64,000 nucleotides of DNA from Massospora cicadina (GCA_022478985.1 JAKSZP010004208.1:57787-121786); one strand, 5' to 3'; positions 1-11,505 are shown, counted from the stretch's first letter. The notes: generated from the sequence alone by a model not told the origin. Program-made: numbers and translations.

Positions 1-1000
1 CTCATCTTACTGAGATAGAATATCCCTTAATAACTACATTACTTGCATCTGCATGAAGAATAAAAGGCTTATCATATTTAGGATGGGAAAGCAGACACTT
101 TGGTTATATTAGGTCTGAGATAATTGAAGGATTGCTCCTAAGCAGAGCTCCACTCAAATGTTACACCTTTTTGTAATAAATAAAATAAGGTTCATCCAGA
201 TTGGAAAATTTAGGTATAAACTGTCAATAATTTTCGATAATACCTAAGTAAACCTGTATATCACGCAAAGAGGCTGGAGCTGACATATAGCTAGTGGCCT
301 TGCTTTTTTCTAAAAGATGTTAAACCTCTTTTTCCAAAGCCTTGTTCCCTAAGAACATCATTTCATTTTTGAAAAAGGAACATTTGGAAGGTTTGAGCTT
401 TAACGAAAGATTTCAAATTTGTCTAAAAACTTCTCATAAGTGGTACAAATGCCTGGTAAGTCTTCAAACACATTAATGTCATCTATATACACTTAGATGT
501 AGGTCAGTTTTAAGTCTCAAAGAATTCTATCCATGGCCCTCTGAAAAGCTGATGGGCATTGCTCAACCTTTGAGGCATATGGGCTGTTCAAACAGGCCCT
601 TGCTAGAATTTAAAGCACATCTGACATAGTCTTCTTAGGCTAATTCGATCTGATAGTAACCACTGGCTAATCTTTTGCAGAAAAATATGTGAGCTAGCAT
701 GCAACTAGAGGAATCATTAATCCTTGGTAGAGGGTAGCTGTCTTGACAAGTAACAGCATTTAGCCTATGATATTCCATAACAACCCAATGAGAGCCATCT
801 TTCTTCTTCACAAATAATAATGGTGAGGCCCAAGGGCTATTGGAGAGGTTTAATAAACCAGCTTAAAATAATTGGTTTAATACTATGGTGAATTGAACCA
901 CCTCAACCTTTGATTTATGGTAAGGATTAGCACAAAATGGGAAGATGATCCCCAGTTTCAATGGTATGGTCATTCCATTCATCTTAGAAAATCATAGGTA
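1..1000 (-). pseudogene. Copy A reverse transcriptase and start of RNase H
   Basis: The minus strand encodes fragments of a Ty3-type RT: a block resembling SPWASPLLFVKKKDGSHWVV (about 760-845), the catalytic YIDD at 478-489, then the connection region and an RNase H start with LHADASNVVIK near 30-60. Several in-frame stops and at least one frameshift separate the blocks, so it cannot be translated as one protein. In an active element this enzyme copies the genomic RNA into DNA in the particle. Confidence 0.85.
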
Positions 1001-1072
1001 TCTTTTGCAAAGATATCATAATATTCCTCCAGTAGTTGGTTTACTAGTTTTTCCTGGTCCTATTTATCTTAA

Positions 1073-1330
1073 TCACAGGACCCACAGTAAGAATTTCCTG
1101 ATGAATTTTAGTCCAAAATCTTGTAAATTCTTAAAAGTCTTAACATCATAAACCCAAGAGAGTGATAATAGTTTGATATAGGCTATTTTTTTAGTACTAG
1201 ATGGTTTGATATAGGCTATTGGAATCTTCCAATCCGCACTTTTTGACTCTTTAGTAAGGTTTGCCAATAAAACTAGAAACGCTCCAGAATAGGCATAATC
1301 CAACACCCCATGAACAAAGCAAAATATCCT
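1073..1330 (-). pseudogene. Copy A dUTPase-like domain
   Basis: The minus strand encodes MLDYAYSG followed by LVLLANLTKES and IPIAYIK, matching the third conserved dUTPase block (G-V-I-D-x-x-Y-x-G ... IAQL). The aspartate of that block is kept as LDYAYSG. It lies between protease and RT, as in copies B, E, F and H. A 16-bp insertion with a 17-bp duplication (1,171-1,220) interrupts the coding sequence. Upstream blocks are poorly preserved, so activity is not implied. Confidence 0.65.
1188..1203 (-). mobile_element. Micro-insertion 1 with 17-bp target duplication
   Basis: The 17-bp sequence GTTTGATATAGGCTATT occurs at 1,171-1,187 and again at 1,204-1,220. Between the copies is a 16-bp insert whose minus-strand reading is CATCTAGTACTAAAAA. 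It shares its core and A-tail with the inserts at 4,390 and 29,036. Length and duplication fit a severely 5'-truncated poly(A) retroelement. Confidence 0.75.
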
Positions 1331-1689
1331 TAACAGAAGTGTTGAAAACCCCTTTTTTGTAATAAATGGCCCTTAAGGATAATTAAATGCAAAAATGTGT
1401 CAAGAATAACATGAGATTTTGAAGAAAACAATGGCATCAGGTGAGAAAATAGGCATATCTTCTTCAATGTCAGCCATCTTAGGTGGTAGATCTACCCTGG
1501 GTCCTTCATGATACTGAATAAAATAAGACCTCTTTGCCCCTTCCAACAGACAAACAATGCTTGGCATGTTGAATAAGAGCATGTTCAGATAAAAGTAATG
1601 GGACTTGATAACCCCTAAAAAGATAGAGAGGAGTCGGGGCTATTAATGATCCTGACAATTTTCTGTAAAAATTGGGCCCCCAAGAGGAG

Positions 1690-1960
1690 GCCATAACCTA
1701 AAATTATTTAGAAGCTCGTGTGTACCTAAAATTTAGTTTTCTGATTTTCAAGGAAAGTGACGAAATTTCTCAATTGACCGCATACTCTGGGGTCCAGTAA
1801 TTCCATACTCCTCAATATGGGAAATGCCAGGTCTAAGTTTGATCCGCTTGGTCAACTTAGATGAGATTACATTCACAGGGGAGTCAGTATTGATGATGGC
1901 TTTAGCACCGACCTGTTTCACTCAGAGATCAATGCAAGTGAACACAATTCTAAACTGAGA
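1690..1960 (-). pseudogene. Copy A aspartic protease, active site lost
   Basis: The minus strand encodes AIINTDSPVNVISSKL, aligning with AIIDTGAPVNI of copy E. The catalytic Asp-Thr-Gly is Asn-Thr-Asp here (1,883-1,891). Both changes are G-to-A on the coding strand, and the Asp-to-Asn change sits in a former CpG. The protease would have matured Gag-Pol; this copy cannot. Confidence 0.8.
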
Positions 1961-1979
1961 AGGTAGCACCAACAAGGAG

Positions 1980-4228
1980 GGCAAGGCATAAGAAGAAGAT
2001 CTCGTCTTTATTATACTTTGCAAGTATATGATTACCCTATTTTATGACCTAATCACTATTAAGATGATAAATCTTATAAGACTCTTTTTTCCTTTTTCAT
2101 CTAATCGGCTTTAAACTTGAAAAAAAGTCTTCTTCATGAAAGTATCAGTGGCAATAGGTACATTGAATACTTTGAGCGTTTTCAGATACTGCATACACTT
2201 TGGACGACCCAGTTTTAGAAAGTCATAGATTTTAGTCTTTTTAGAGAATTGAAGTGGCAATTCCAACAAGGCCTCCTTTATGTCCAAGATACTTCATAAG
2301 TTCTTCTTCACACTGAAAAATGTAGACTTGCAACTTAGTCCTATAAGAGAAAGCTGACATAAAGGTGGTAATATCATCGTTGAGATTTAACTTACCACTA
2401 GCCTTTAAATTCTGAGCCTCCCAATAGAAACAATGTGCCAAGTCTTAATAGTTTCATTTTGAATGGGCTGTATTCACATAAATGCCAGTTTTTGAGAGGG
2501 TGGTTTTGTTCCCTCCCAACTTCTTTTAGCAAAGCCTCTTTGATTTGGGACCAAGTGGAACAAGTCATCAGATGAGGAACCATGATTTTGTGCTAAACGG
2601 GTAAAACAATATGGCAAATAATCATCTTTTATAGGTAGGTTGCCTCACTAACAGTTTTTCCATATAAGTAAAGAAAGGAAATGGTACTTTCTTCCCCAGG
2701 AAAAATTATCCTTGAATACTGTTTTAAAACTCATTAGAGCATTAGCTGATAAAACATGAACCCCACCCTGCTCTGGTTGATAGGAGACGTAAGAATTGGA
2801 GTTGCAGGCTTGGGAGAAATATTGCGGGTGTAAGTTGAAAATAATAATGTAAATTTTTTATAATATGTTGATTTAAGAGTGACTTACTTTAGCATCCAAT
2901 CTTCAGGTTAGTTTTAAATTTGCTCCTGCTGCGCATGATATGATATTTCCAACGAATCAATCTACATTTGGAGCATATCCCCCTTTAATTTAAACGCCTG
3001 TAGCAAGAAATCAGTGTCCTAAGCCCATTTGCACAGGTTATTTAGCTCATTAAATAATGAACGAGGAGACAAGAGGGGGTCAATAGGTATCCCATATGGA
3101 GTCAAATTATACGCCTTGGCAACTTTATAAAATTTCACTCACAACCATTTAATCACGTCCGAGAAAACTAGGATAAGGCTCAGATGGATAATCAGAGCCT
3201 ACGGTGCTAGAGTGTTGGAGGGGTCCTGGAGACCAGGAGGTCCGGGAGGTCCAGGTGGCCTACTGGACCAGGAGGCCCACATGGGCCATCTAATCTGGAA
3301 GGTACAGTTGGCCCTCTAGGTCCCATAGGCCCATTGGGCCCATTAGGTCATGAGGGACCCACTGGACTGGGAGGACCTTAACCTCAGGTGGACCCATAAT
3401 TACATGTGTTTCAGCTAATTTGGTGAATTAAATTTGAAATTTAAAATATAATTTCTCCAATTTGAAAAGACAATTTTTAATTTCTTCTTCCATTAATTGA
3501 ATTAGTCTGGAGAGCCGGGTAAGGTTATCTCTCAACTCAACTTAAAATTTTAAGCTCATGCTACCAACTGAGCGTCAATGAAGCTAGATAATCATTAATC
3601 AAGTTGATTGATTTGCTGTTGCATGTCATTAAGGAGATTATGGTTACAAATAAATGAGTTGCTACTATCTTGACTAAATTTAGAAGCAGAATTATAGGAC
3701 TCATAGACATAGTTGTTCAGAGATTGAAGACCACTTACTAGGTTGAATATCCCCTAATGATGTATTCCCACTACTTACAATAAGTGGTACAATGCAGGGT
3801 GTACAAACTGGCACAAGTATGGCCCAGTACTAATCCCGGGCAATTGAGAGGTTTGGTACAAGTCCCTCATTGTGGAGGGCACATAACTAGACTGGGACCA
3901 AGTAGAAAGGATTCCAGGAAAAAGGACCCCATCAAGTAATTTCTGGATGTTGTCTCGCAAAGCTTCAAGCTGAATTTATAAATTTGTGATGAAACATAAG
4001 TTGAGACTGTTAAGCTCTAAATTGGCATGGAACTCCAACGTAGATTGTGTTCAGGGATTTAGGTCCTAGTGGAATGAACCCATTGCAAAATACTAACCTG
4101 GTCATAGTCCTGAAACTCTTTGCTGAAATAGGAGAGTCCATATAAGTGATCATTGTTTTCACAAGTGTGTAACTCAGAGTGCACCTCTGTAGTCTGCACC
4201 ACTTTTGAAGTTTTATATTACCATTCAT
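1980..4228 (-). pseudogene. Copy A Gag with capsid-like and collagen-like regions
   Basis: Going down the minus strand: an N-terminal piece (4,228-4,010, 72 residues open), the collagen-like region (about 3,395-3,205), then a capsid-like block (2,583-2,240) containing MVPHLM and WSQIKEALLKEVG. Copy H has the same MVPHLM and WTEVKAALIKEFG at 35,450-35,510. The frame is broken many times. No CCHC knuckle was recovered in this copy. Confidence 0.75.
3205..3395 (-). repeat. Collagen-like Gly-X-Y coding repeat in Gag, copy A
   Basis: The minus strand reads as runs such as GPNGPMGPRGP, then GPCGPPGPV, then after a frameshift GPPGPPGLQ. This is about 55-60 residues of Gly-X-Y triplets. The same region in copy H (34,560-34,835) is also Gly-X-Y rich, so it is a family trait and not chance. 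Confidence 0.8.
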
Positions 4229-4389
4229 AATTTAAAGTTAGTCTCTCAAAGTTACTTCAGTGGGATCTCCAGAAAAAAATCCAAATAAAATAATAATAAT
4301 ATTGACATTGCAAAAAGACTTAGTTTTTGTTATCAAAAAGACTTTATATTAATAGGTTTTGCAGAAGTTCATCTTTGATCTGTTCTTTT

Positions 4390-4409
4390 TTTTAGTACTA
4401 GATGGTCCC
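4390..4409 (-). mobile_element. Micro-insertion 2 with 15-bp target duplication
   Basis: TTGATCTGTTCTTTT occurs at 4,375-4,389 and 4,410-4,424. The 20-bp insert between reads GGGACCATCTAGTACTAAAA on the minus strand. It extends the 1,188 insert by four bases at its 5' side and shares the same core and A-tail. Confidence 0.75.
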
Positions 4410-4429
4410 TTGATCTGTTCTTTTGAATC

Positions 4430-5600
4430 TCTGAGAAATCGAATCTTCTGAGACTACATGATCAGGATAAGCGTGACCTTTTTAGAAGACTTAATGAGAT
4501 CAAATTCACTGAGTCCTCCCCAGAAACCAATGGAGGTGTATTTGGGGTAAATCGATTCAGGGAAAGAATTTGGTGAAATCCCAACGGAAGGGATCAACTG
4601 TGGTTAAGGGTTTTGGAGCTCCATTAAAGGCCAAAGACCTTATAGCTACTAGAATTTTTTTGGAAGGGGCAAAGCGGTGACATCAAATCCATGGGAATAA
4701 CCTGCAGTGAGTGACAACTATGTGAAAAGTATGGATCCTGCACTTATTTTTGAAACTTAATAGTGCATGATGAGCAAAGATCATCATATGGTGGCTATAT
4801 GAGCTGCACAAGGAGAAACACAAACCAACGAAGTAACCCAAAGGCTTGGAAAAGGGTCTGGGTAGACAGGAAGAGGGATGTCAGGAGGGTCGCACTACAA
4901 TGCAGTAAATTTTTTAAATTGACTGGGCTATCGTATAAGGACCTGAGGAACTTAACTTGTCTTTAGATTCAATCTGGAAGTTTACAATCAGCCACCTGAG
5001 TAACCAAACAACTACTGTCAGTGTGGCAAACTTTTCTTTCCACTAAGCATCGCTTTTTGAAAATTGCACTATCTTTAAAAACTTAGATAATTTAGAAAAG
5101 TTTAAAACAATATAGATTATGGTGGTAAACCCACCAACGATCCTGCCAACTCAAGAGAAAGACCAGAGCACAACCCAAACCTTATAGCAACCACAAGTTG
5201 CCAACTTGTGCGTCTACTAGGATTACCCTTTCCCAGTCAGCAGCCACCAAAGCAGACGCTGCTTTACTACATGTTGATACCAGTGAAATCATTTCAGACT
5301 ATAAATCTGACGCACCCAACTTACTTTACCACACATTTACTATTATCAAACAAGTGGAAAATAATCAATCAAAAGTCTGACCCACTCAATCAGTACCAGC
5401 GGCGAAAATTACCATTATCAAAGTAAACGCCCATGGAAGCAAGATGGTTCAACCATCCCCAATTTACAAAGTACTGACTGTCAAAGCCTGGCAGTATTTG
5501 AATGTGCATGTTGGGTCAGATGACCATATCAACCAAGCTGATAAATTTTTTCTCATTATTGGAATTTCGCAAGAAATTAGAATAAGCAGGTGCTACAAAG
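4430..5600. other. Unassigned stretch, no recognisable gene
   Basis: No LTR, RT or Gag motif was recognised. Short open frames exist (4,763-4,966 plus, 67 residues; 5,198-5,380 plus, 60 residues; 5,444-5,665 plus, 73 residues including the motif KAWQYLNVHVGSDD), but none matches a family I know and each is short enough to be chance. It may be the decayed Gag of another element. Confidence 0.4.
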
Positions 5601-6130
5601 GGTACAAAATTATTTGTTTTGTGGCTCTAGCGAATATATTTAAACAGAGCAACGAATTTTATTAGTTTTGTTGCAACAATGAATTGCACAAGAAATATGA
5701 TCTTTGTTAAAGGATCAATATAGCTTTGAGAGGCAAAGTAAGTGATATATATATTAGTTAAAATTTTGATATATCTATAGGAGTGGTTTTAGTAGGTAAT
5801 TGTAAGGACTTCATGCTTCAAAAGGGGTAAGATCTTTTCTTTTAGAGGACTGATATTGTTGACTAATAATATATTTTATGATTTTCAGATCTGATAAGTT
5901 TCTTATTAGATGGGATTGTCCTTTTTAGTAAGGGCTTAGTCCCTTCAGAATGCTTAGGCTTTTTGGAATGCTTAGTACCTTCAGTCAGATGATCCAATAA
6001 CTCTGAAGGATCAATAATTAATCTAGATTAGAATTTGGATATCTCTGACAATTTTTTTAATAATTTTATTAGACAGAGATGGAGATCCCTAGACTTGATT
6101 AGAATTAGTCATCTCAGGCGAAATCTAACA
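5600..6130 (-). repeat. Copy B 3' LTR (approximate left edge)
   Basis: On the minus strand the integrase end is followed by a polypurine tract (GAGGGGGCAT, 6,131-6,140), then a sequence starting TGTTAGATTTCGCC at 6,130. Tract and TG start have the same form as in copies E, F and H. The left edge is set only by the usual length of about 530 bp; no terminal CA was fixed. Confidence 0.55.
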
Positions 6131-6140
6131 ATGCCCCCTC

Positions 6141-6411
6141 AAGTTCTTGCCTAGGGGGCACATACTTACAAAGAAATCTACTGGGAATTCTATTATTAAC
6201 AATTACAGTGTTAACAGCTGAAATGGAGTATTCGATAACCCAATGATAAATGACACAATAGGGACCAGACCATAAGGCATCAAGTTTTTGTATTTGTCCT
6301 CCAGATATATGATCATAAAAGAGTACAAGATCTCCTACTTGATACTCAGGTAAGGTAAGCCTGTTAGCATTTGTCCTAGTTTTTTCTTTTAAAGTTGTTG
6401 CAGAAGGAGAG
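6141..6411 (-). pseudogene. Copy B integrase C-terminal (GPY/F) domain
   Basis: The minus strand encodes LPEYQVGDLVLFYDHISGG and LDALWSGPYCVIYHW, the GPY/F module of Ty3 integrases. It is contiguous in the pre-insertion state with the integrase core at 12,859, separated now by element C. It runs to the PPT and LTR just below. Confidence 0.85.
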
Positions 6412-7267
6412 TGTCATGTTCACATGCCATAATAGTGGGGACCAACCCCAAAGATAAGGCTGGGCGCCAGGAAGCCTAGAGGGTGAAGCTGCAGGCCCTT
6501 CCTGACCTGAGGCACACCCTGGACCAACGCTGGGTTTGGGTAAAATATGCCCAGGTTAGAACTAGTGGTGTGCCAAAAGCCCAGCCCCTGACGTCAAGCC
6601 AGGCGTTAAAACAAATGATATACCAAATAAAATGAGGATGGTTCATATCAGTTTGTCAAGGAGCAGGGTTTTGAAATAAGTTCCATTTTCGAAATAATGC
6701 TCTCAGGTCAAATTAACTTCAATTGATCAATTGATTGAAGTCAGTTTCAGCCTATTCAACCAACTCAGATGGCAGTGTTGCCCTATTTGTGAGTTGGTGC
6801 TCGGGTCCACTGTGGCATAACCCCTATTCCCCCATTTGAGCTTAAATACGTTTTCCCCGACCAACATTCCTTGTTAGTCGACTTCCAAAATAAACCTTTT
6901 CCCCATTTACATTATTTTAAATTTTATGATATTCCAAACGCTCCTGTGCGCAAACCTCTTTGAGGAGGTCTCGCGCTCTGTTACCCTTGCCATTGCAAGT
7001 ACCTTGCAGCTCTCCACTCATGCACCATTTGTCCTCCTAGATTCCCTCCAACCTGGGTCACTTTGCCCCTTTTGATATGTGCACCACGTCGCCTTTATAG
7101 GGGTTTTTATTATAAAATTCGTAATTTTATGCCTAAGTTGTTATTGCTCCAGCACCCTCTGTTGGGCTCTAATCACTTTGGCACTAATGTCTAGTTCCCT
7201 GGCGTTGGCCTGGTGCACCGTGCACTGCCACGCTGGGAACAGGAGAGTTATAGACACTCTCCTTACA
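6412..7267 (+). repeat. Chromovirus C 5' LTR
   Basis: 856 bp, TG...CA. A TATA-like TTAAATA lies at 6,842-6,848 and a candidate transcript start about 30 bases later. U3 starts with a frame resembling the 3' LTR ORF, including the DLRHTLDQRWV motif, but with a stop (TAG) before the motif. Element internal sequence follows at once from 7,268. Confidence 0.9.
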
Positions 7268-7281
7268 TTAGTCGACCAACC
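7268..7281 (+). promoter_or_regulatory. Candidate self-priming primer-binding site of C
   Basis: Directly after the LTR is TTAGTCGACCAACC and not the usual TGG of a tRNA-primed element. The LTR contains TTAGTCGACT at 6,874-6,883, about 30 bases after a TATA-like box. Because GTCGAC is palindromic, the putative mRNA 5' end can pair with this site over about 7 bases. Tf1-type elements self-prime this way; here it is inference. Confidence 0.4.
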
Positions 7282-8040
7282 ATTTTTTCTTATGTGCACA
7301 AACTTTTTCTGTGTGGAACTTTTAAAAAGTGGAAACAGTGGCTGTCAGCTGTGGGCTCTGGCTGTGTTTAGCCGCACCACTGTTTCCTCTTTTTCCCAAA
7401 GGTTTGAGCAACTCAGCGTTATTATGGTTGCCTCCAACTGAAAAGTATCCACCCTTCATGTTCATACCTGGTGGATTCAGATGCTTCAAGGTCCAAAGGT
7501 CATGATTCCCCAACTTTCCACTAAATTTCTCAATATCAATTTAAATAAATAAGTTTCCTTTCGCCCACATGTTCAGCCAATGCCGTCAGAATCAGCGCAG
7601 ATTAGCCTGGGGTGTTGGCCATATATAACATCAGGCATGCCATTGTGGATCAAGGGACAGGGTTTTTCGCATCAAAAAATGCGTTTTATAATGAAAACTT
7701 TAGATATATCTCTGAACCATATTGGCCCTCTCATGGTTCAGACCTGGAACCCATTCCTGTGTATGGAATCACACCAGAAAATCCTCGTTTGACCTCTTCC
7801 ATAATTCGCAGCACTCAAGAAGTTAAAAAAGAACTGCGCTTACAATATGAAAATGGTTATGCACATGCAGAAGGCATGGAGGGTATGTGGCCTCAGTAGT
7901 AAGAGTGGACAATTATCCCTCCCCCTTCTTTGATTCCCAAACATACCCTTACGGTTTGCTAAAGCTAGAAGAAGATATAGGTGAAGTAGGGGTGTTTTCT
8001 GCTTTAAATACCACTCTGGATACTTCCTCTTGACTGCTAC
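7282..8040 (+). pseudogene. Chromovirus C leader and Gag remnant
   Basis: This 760-bp stretch is where Gag should be. The best open frame is 7,612-7,899 (95 residues), with no capsid or CCHC motif that I recognise. A Gag of normal size would not fit before the protease at about 8,040, so an internal deletion is likely. Confidence 0.45.
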
Positions 8041-8420
8041 CCTTACATCCTCTCTTGGGAAGTTCAGAACAGCTATTTTAGTGGATACCGGTGCCACAAA
8101 TAATTTTATTGACCAAGATCTGGCTGACTATCTTGAGTTGAGTTACTAACCAGGTGGTATGGCTAGAGGTGGAGCTTCTCAAGGTATCCCTACATAGAAC
8201 GTCATAGGGTTGGTGGACTACCATGTGGGCGCCTATCTTCTGTCCGACCATTTCCAAGCTATCAAGCTCCTCTTGTTCCCCATTACTTTGGGGGTTGAGT
8301 GGTGGAGAATGTTTGACGTCCGCACTAATTTGAAAGAAAACCCGCTATCCTTGTCTTTGATAAATGGTCACCGGTTGATTGTTCCCTTGTTGGAGGATAA
8401 TGTCCAGGGCCCATTACCTC
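8040..8420 (+). pseudogene. Chromovirus C aspartic protease
   Basis: The plus strand encodes ILVDTGATNNFID (about 8,068-8,110), with the catalytic Asp-Thr-Gly intact. Stops after LELSY and GIPT break the frame; the open frame resumes at 8,210 and continues toward RT. The protease processes the Pol polyprotein. Confidence 0.85.
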
Positions 8421-8559
8421 ATTGGCCCAGTGTTCCCACCGCTTATCTTGCTCCTTTGCTGAAGATCCCCCCTCCGTGGGATTTTCCTTACCTTCCTGTT
8501 TGGAGGGTTTGGAATCCCCTTTTGATGCAGCATCCGCCAATGCACTCCCTGAGCACTCT

Positions 8560-9424
8560 GAGTTTGATTGTGACTTTAAGCTCACATATGGATCTGGTTC
8601 ATATATCTTTCCCCATTTACCCATTAACTGTCCGGGAGGAAGAGGCGTTGGATGTGTGGGTGAAGGAAAAGTTGGTCAAAGGTGGAATTTTTCAGCGTAC
8701 CTCCCCTGTATGCTCCCCCTACTCTTTGTGGAGAATTCTGATGGTACTTTACGCCCCTGTGTAGACTATGGTAACCTCAATAACGTTACTGTAATAGACC
8801 TCCATCCCATCCCTTTGGATTCCCAGATTGCACTCTATGTGGAGAATGCGAAGGTCTTCTCCAAGCTGGATTGCCTCAATGCATTCAATCAGATTCGGAT
8901 TAAAAAGGGACAAGAGTGGTTGACTGCATTCCATACCAGAAAAGGGATCTTCCAGTTTTGGGTCATGCCCTTTGGGGCTTAAGAATGCCCCTGCTATCTT
9001 TCAACGCCGCATTGATGCAGCGTTGGGGGACCTGTTAGGGGTATGCGCGGTCGCCTACATGGATGATATCCTGGTGTTTTCCCCTGATCAGGAGTCCCAT
9101 GCAGTTCACCTTCGGCAAGTGGTGGAGCGGTTAAAGGCAGCCAGCCTTACGTTGAAAATTTCAAAGTGTGAGTTCTTTAAGTCCCAGGTCACATTTCTGG
9201 GCAACGTCATGTTTGACCAGGGACACATAATAGCTCCAGGCAAGGAGAAGGCGATTTGTGAGTGGCCTACCCCTACCTCAGTTAAGGAATTAAGAAGCTT
9301 TTTGGGGACGTGCACGTTCCTCAATAAGTTCACTCCTAATCTGTCTGAGGTGGCGGCTCCCCTATACAAGGATAGTGGTGCCAAGGTGCTTCAGTGGTCT
9401 TCCATTTTGGAGGATGCTTTCTAA
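8560..9424 (+). pseudogene. Chromovirus C reverse transcriptase, YMDD intact
   Basis: Conserved blocks run in order: DGTLRPCVDYGNLN, KVFSKLDCLNAFNQIRIKKG, then after a one-base shift near 8,980 FGLKNAPAIFQRRIDAALGD, and AYMDDILVF with catalytic YMDD at 9,056-9,067. The thumb and connection (ELRSFLGTCTFLNKFTPN) follow. Only the shift and the stop at 9,422-9,424 prevent continuous translation, so this is one of the better kept RTs here. Confidence 0.92.
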
Positions 9425-9880
9425 GCAGTCAAGTGCACCCTGTTGTCCATGTCAGTTCTTCGCCATGTCGACCCTTCAAAGAAGTTCATTGTGTCTACTG
9501 ATGCCTCCAACTTAGCTATAGCGGCCGCCTTGTTACAAGTAGGCGAAGATGGGATAGAGCATCTGGTGGGATATTTTTTAGGAAAATGTATTTGCCCGAA
9601 TTGAATTACACCATTTATGAAAAGGAGTTACTTGCAGTGGTGGAGACGCTGACATATTGGCATCACCACTTGCATGGCTCTACCCAACCATTCTGTGTAT
9701 GTATAGACCACCATGCCTTGCTGTACTACAGTGCCCCTCATGTCCTAACCCATATGGAAGACCCGCTGGCATGAGACCCTTGCCCAATTTGCATTCATGT
9801 ATGAGTTCACTAAGGGCAAGGATAATGGTTTGGAGGATGCTTTGAGCCGCAACCCTGCTTTAGCCCCTAGCGCCAAGGAG
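9425..9880 (+). pseudogene. Chromovirus C RNase H
   Basis: Fragments follow RT: KKFIVSTDASNLAIAAALLQ (9,480-9,540), then LNYTIYEKELLAVVETLTYW (9,600-9,660) and CIDHHALLYY. The first Asp and the Glu of RNase H appear in these fragments. Frameshifts separate them. Confidence 0.85.
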
Positions 9881-10049
9881 GTAGAAGTGCACAACACCCA
9901 GGGTATGATTCCTTTAAGTAAAATTATGTAGCTACTTCCCTCTCCCCTGGCTAATGTGCCAGCGCTTGCACCTCTTGATAACGCGGAGGAATATGGTATA
10001 TTCAGAAAGATCGTCCTCTCTCAGCCGCTGTCAGGCGAATATGCCATGG

Positions 10050-11180
10050 TACTTGCAAAGTGAGCAGCAAATCTAGAGGACCTATCCAGGGGCTATCATG
10101 TAAAGGATGAGATGGTGTGGTTCCAGGGACGCCTATGGGTACCAGCTGGACCACTGCGCCTGGAAATCATTCAGGAGCATCATGATGGAATCACCATTGG
10201 TCATCCAGAGAAAAGAACTTTGGAGTTGATATCCCACACCTACAATTGGAAGGGCTTGCCTGCTCAGGTGGGGCGGTATTGTAAGGAGTGCCTGGTATGC
10301 AACCAGATGAAACCCAATCGTCAACCTTTAGCAGGGTTGTTGGCATCAGTCCAAAAGGCTGATGGTCCCTGGACTTCCCTCTCAGTTATTTTCATTGTGG
10401 AGCTACCTGTCTCTGATGGTTATGATGCCATCATGGTGGTGGTGGACCGTTTTACAAAGTTCGCCCACTTCATTCCTTGCAGAACCACGACCACCGCAGC
10501 GGAGATGGCTAGGCTTTTCGTCACCCATGTGTTTGCACTCCATGGGGTTCCACTCAGAGATTATCAGTGACCAGGGACCCCAATTCACCTCCATCTTTTG
10601 GGGAGAGTTGTTTAAGACTCTTCAGATTCTCCCTTGCCGTTCAACTGCCTATCATCCTCAATCAGATGGGCAGACTGAAAGAGTGATCTAATGCTTGGAA
10701 CAGTTCCTGCGGTGGTACACCGGCGCAGATCATTCAGATTGAGCTTCTCACCTCCCCATGGCCCATTTTAGCTACAACAATACCTTTCACTCTTCGATCA
10801 GCTGTTCCCCATTTTTCGCCAGCCATGGCTTTAACCACACCTTTAACATGGAGCCCAGCTGTGGGTCAAAGGTTGAAGCGGTGGTGTACTTTGCTAAGAC
10901 AATAAAGAAGGTTCACCAGGAGGTTTCCACAAGCTTGGAGGCAGCTATGCAGGTATATAAGGAGAGCGCTGATGGGAAGCGCTGAGTGGGTTTCGCATAC
11001 AAGGAAGGGGATCCCGTGATGCCTGATGCTCGTAACATCCCAATCAAGCTGCCATGTAAGAAGCTGGGACCAAAGAGGATTGGCACCTACCGCATTTTTA
11101 GAAAGGTGGGCAATGCCTCATACCAGCTAGATCTCCCCCCTCATTCCAGATCTTCTCTGTGTTTAATGAGAGTAAACTGA
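10050..11180 (+). pseudogene. Chromovirus C integrase
   Basis: An HHCC zinc-binding region (H...H...CKECLVC, about 10,180-10,305) is followed by the core. The first catalytic Asp, expected in VDFIVELP, is replaced: the sequence reads VIFIVELP (about 10,385-10,415). The second (ISDQGPQF, 10,565-10,590) and Glu (DGQTERVI) remain. A frameshift at about 10,560 and stops at 10,689 and 10,983 break it. The C-terminal part (10,986-11,180) includes LGPKRIGTYRIF. Confidence 0.9.
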
Positions 11181-11249
11181 CGTTGTTTGAGGGCTTCCAC
11201 TAGAGACTCCTGAGGCCTATCTCGTGGATGGGGCGCCAGAGTGGGAATT

Positions 11250-11376
11250 GGAAGGGGTAGTTGCCTCCCGCCACAATAAAAGAAGACTCGAGTACCTGTT
11301 ATCCTGGAAGGGCTTTGATGCTGCAGAGAACAGTTGGGTTCCAGCGCGTGACTTTGTGCATGCCCAGATCTGATTG
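11250..11376 (+). pseudogene. Chromovirus C chromodomain
   Basis: The plus strand encodes RRLEYLLSWKGFDAAENSW followed by VPARDF and a stop, the typical end of a chromodomain fused to integrase. In chromoviruses this domain reads histone marks and guides integration. The link to the integrase is frameshifted. Confidence 0.85.
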
Positions 11377-11505
11377 ACGCCTTCCACCAGCGTTTCCCCA
11401 AGGCTGCTGGATCCCAACCTAAAACGACCATAGCCACCATGAAGTTGGCCCCTTCCCACAAGAACTTTTCCCTTGCACAAGCCCCTGGAGGGGGGTTGAT
11501 CCTCA

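Larger units (their letters stand above)
1..4300 (-). mobile_element. Ty3/Gypsy element copy A (collagen-Gag, dUTPase type), degenerate
   Basis: Read on the minus strand, the order is Gag (about 4,228 down to 2,000), protease (about 1,900), dUTPase-like domain (1,330-1,080), RT (about 1,000-250) and the start of RNase H at the window edge, so integrase and the 3' LTR lie outside. No 5' LTR or primer-binding site was found above 4,228. Gag has the same capsid and collagen-like pieces as copy H, so they are one family. Stops and frameshifts occur in every domain. Two tiny poly(A)-type insertions lie in and beside it (1,188-1,203 and 4,390-4,409). Confidence 0.85.
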
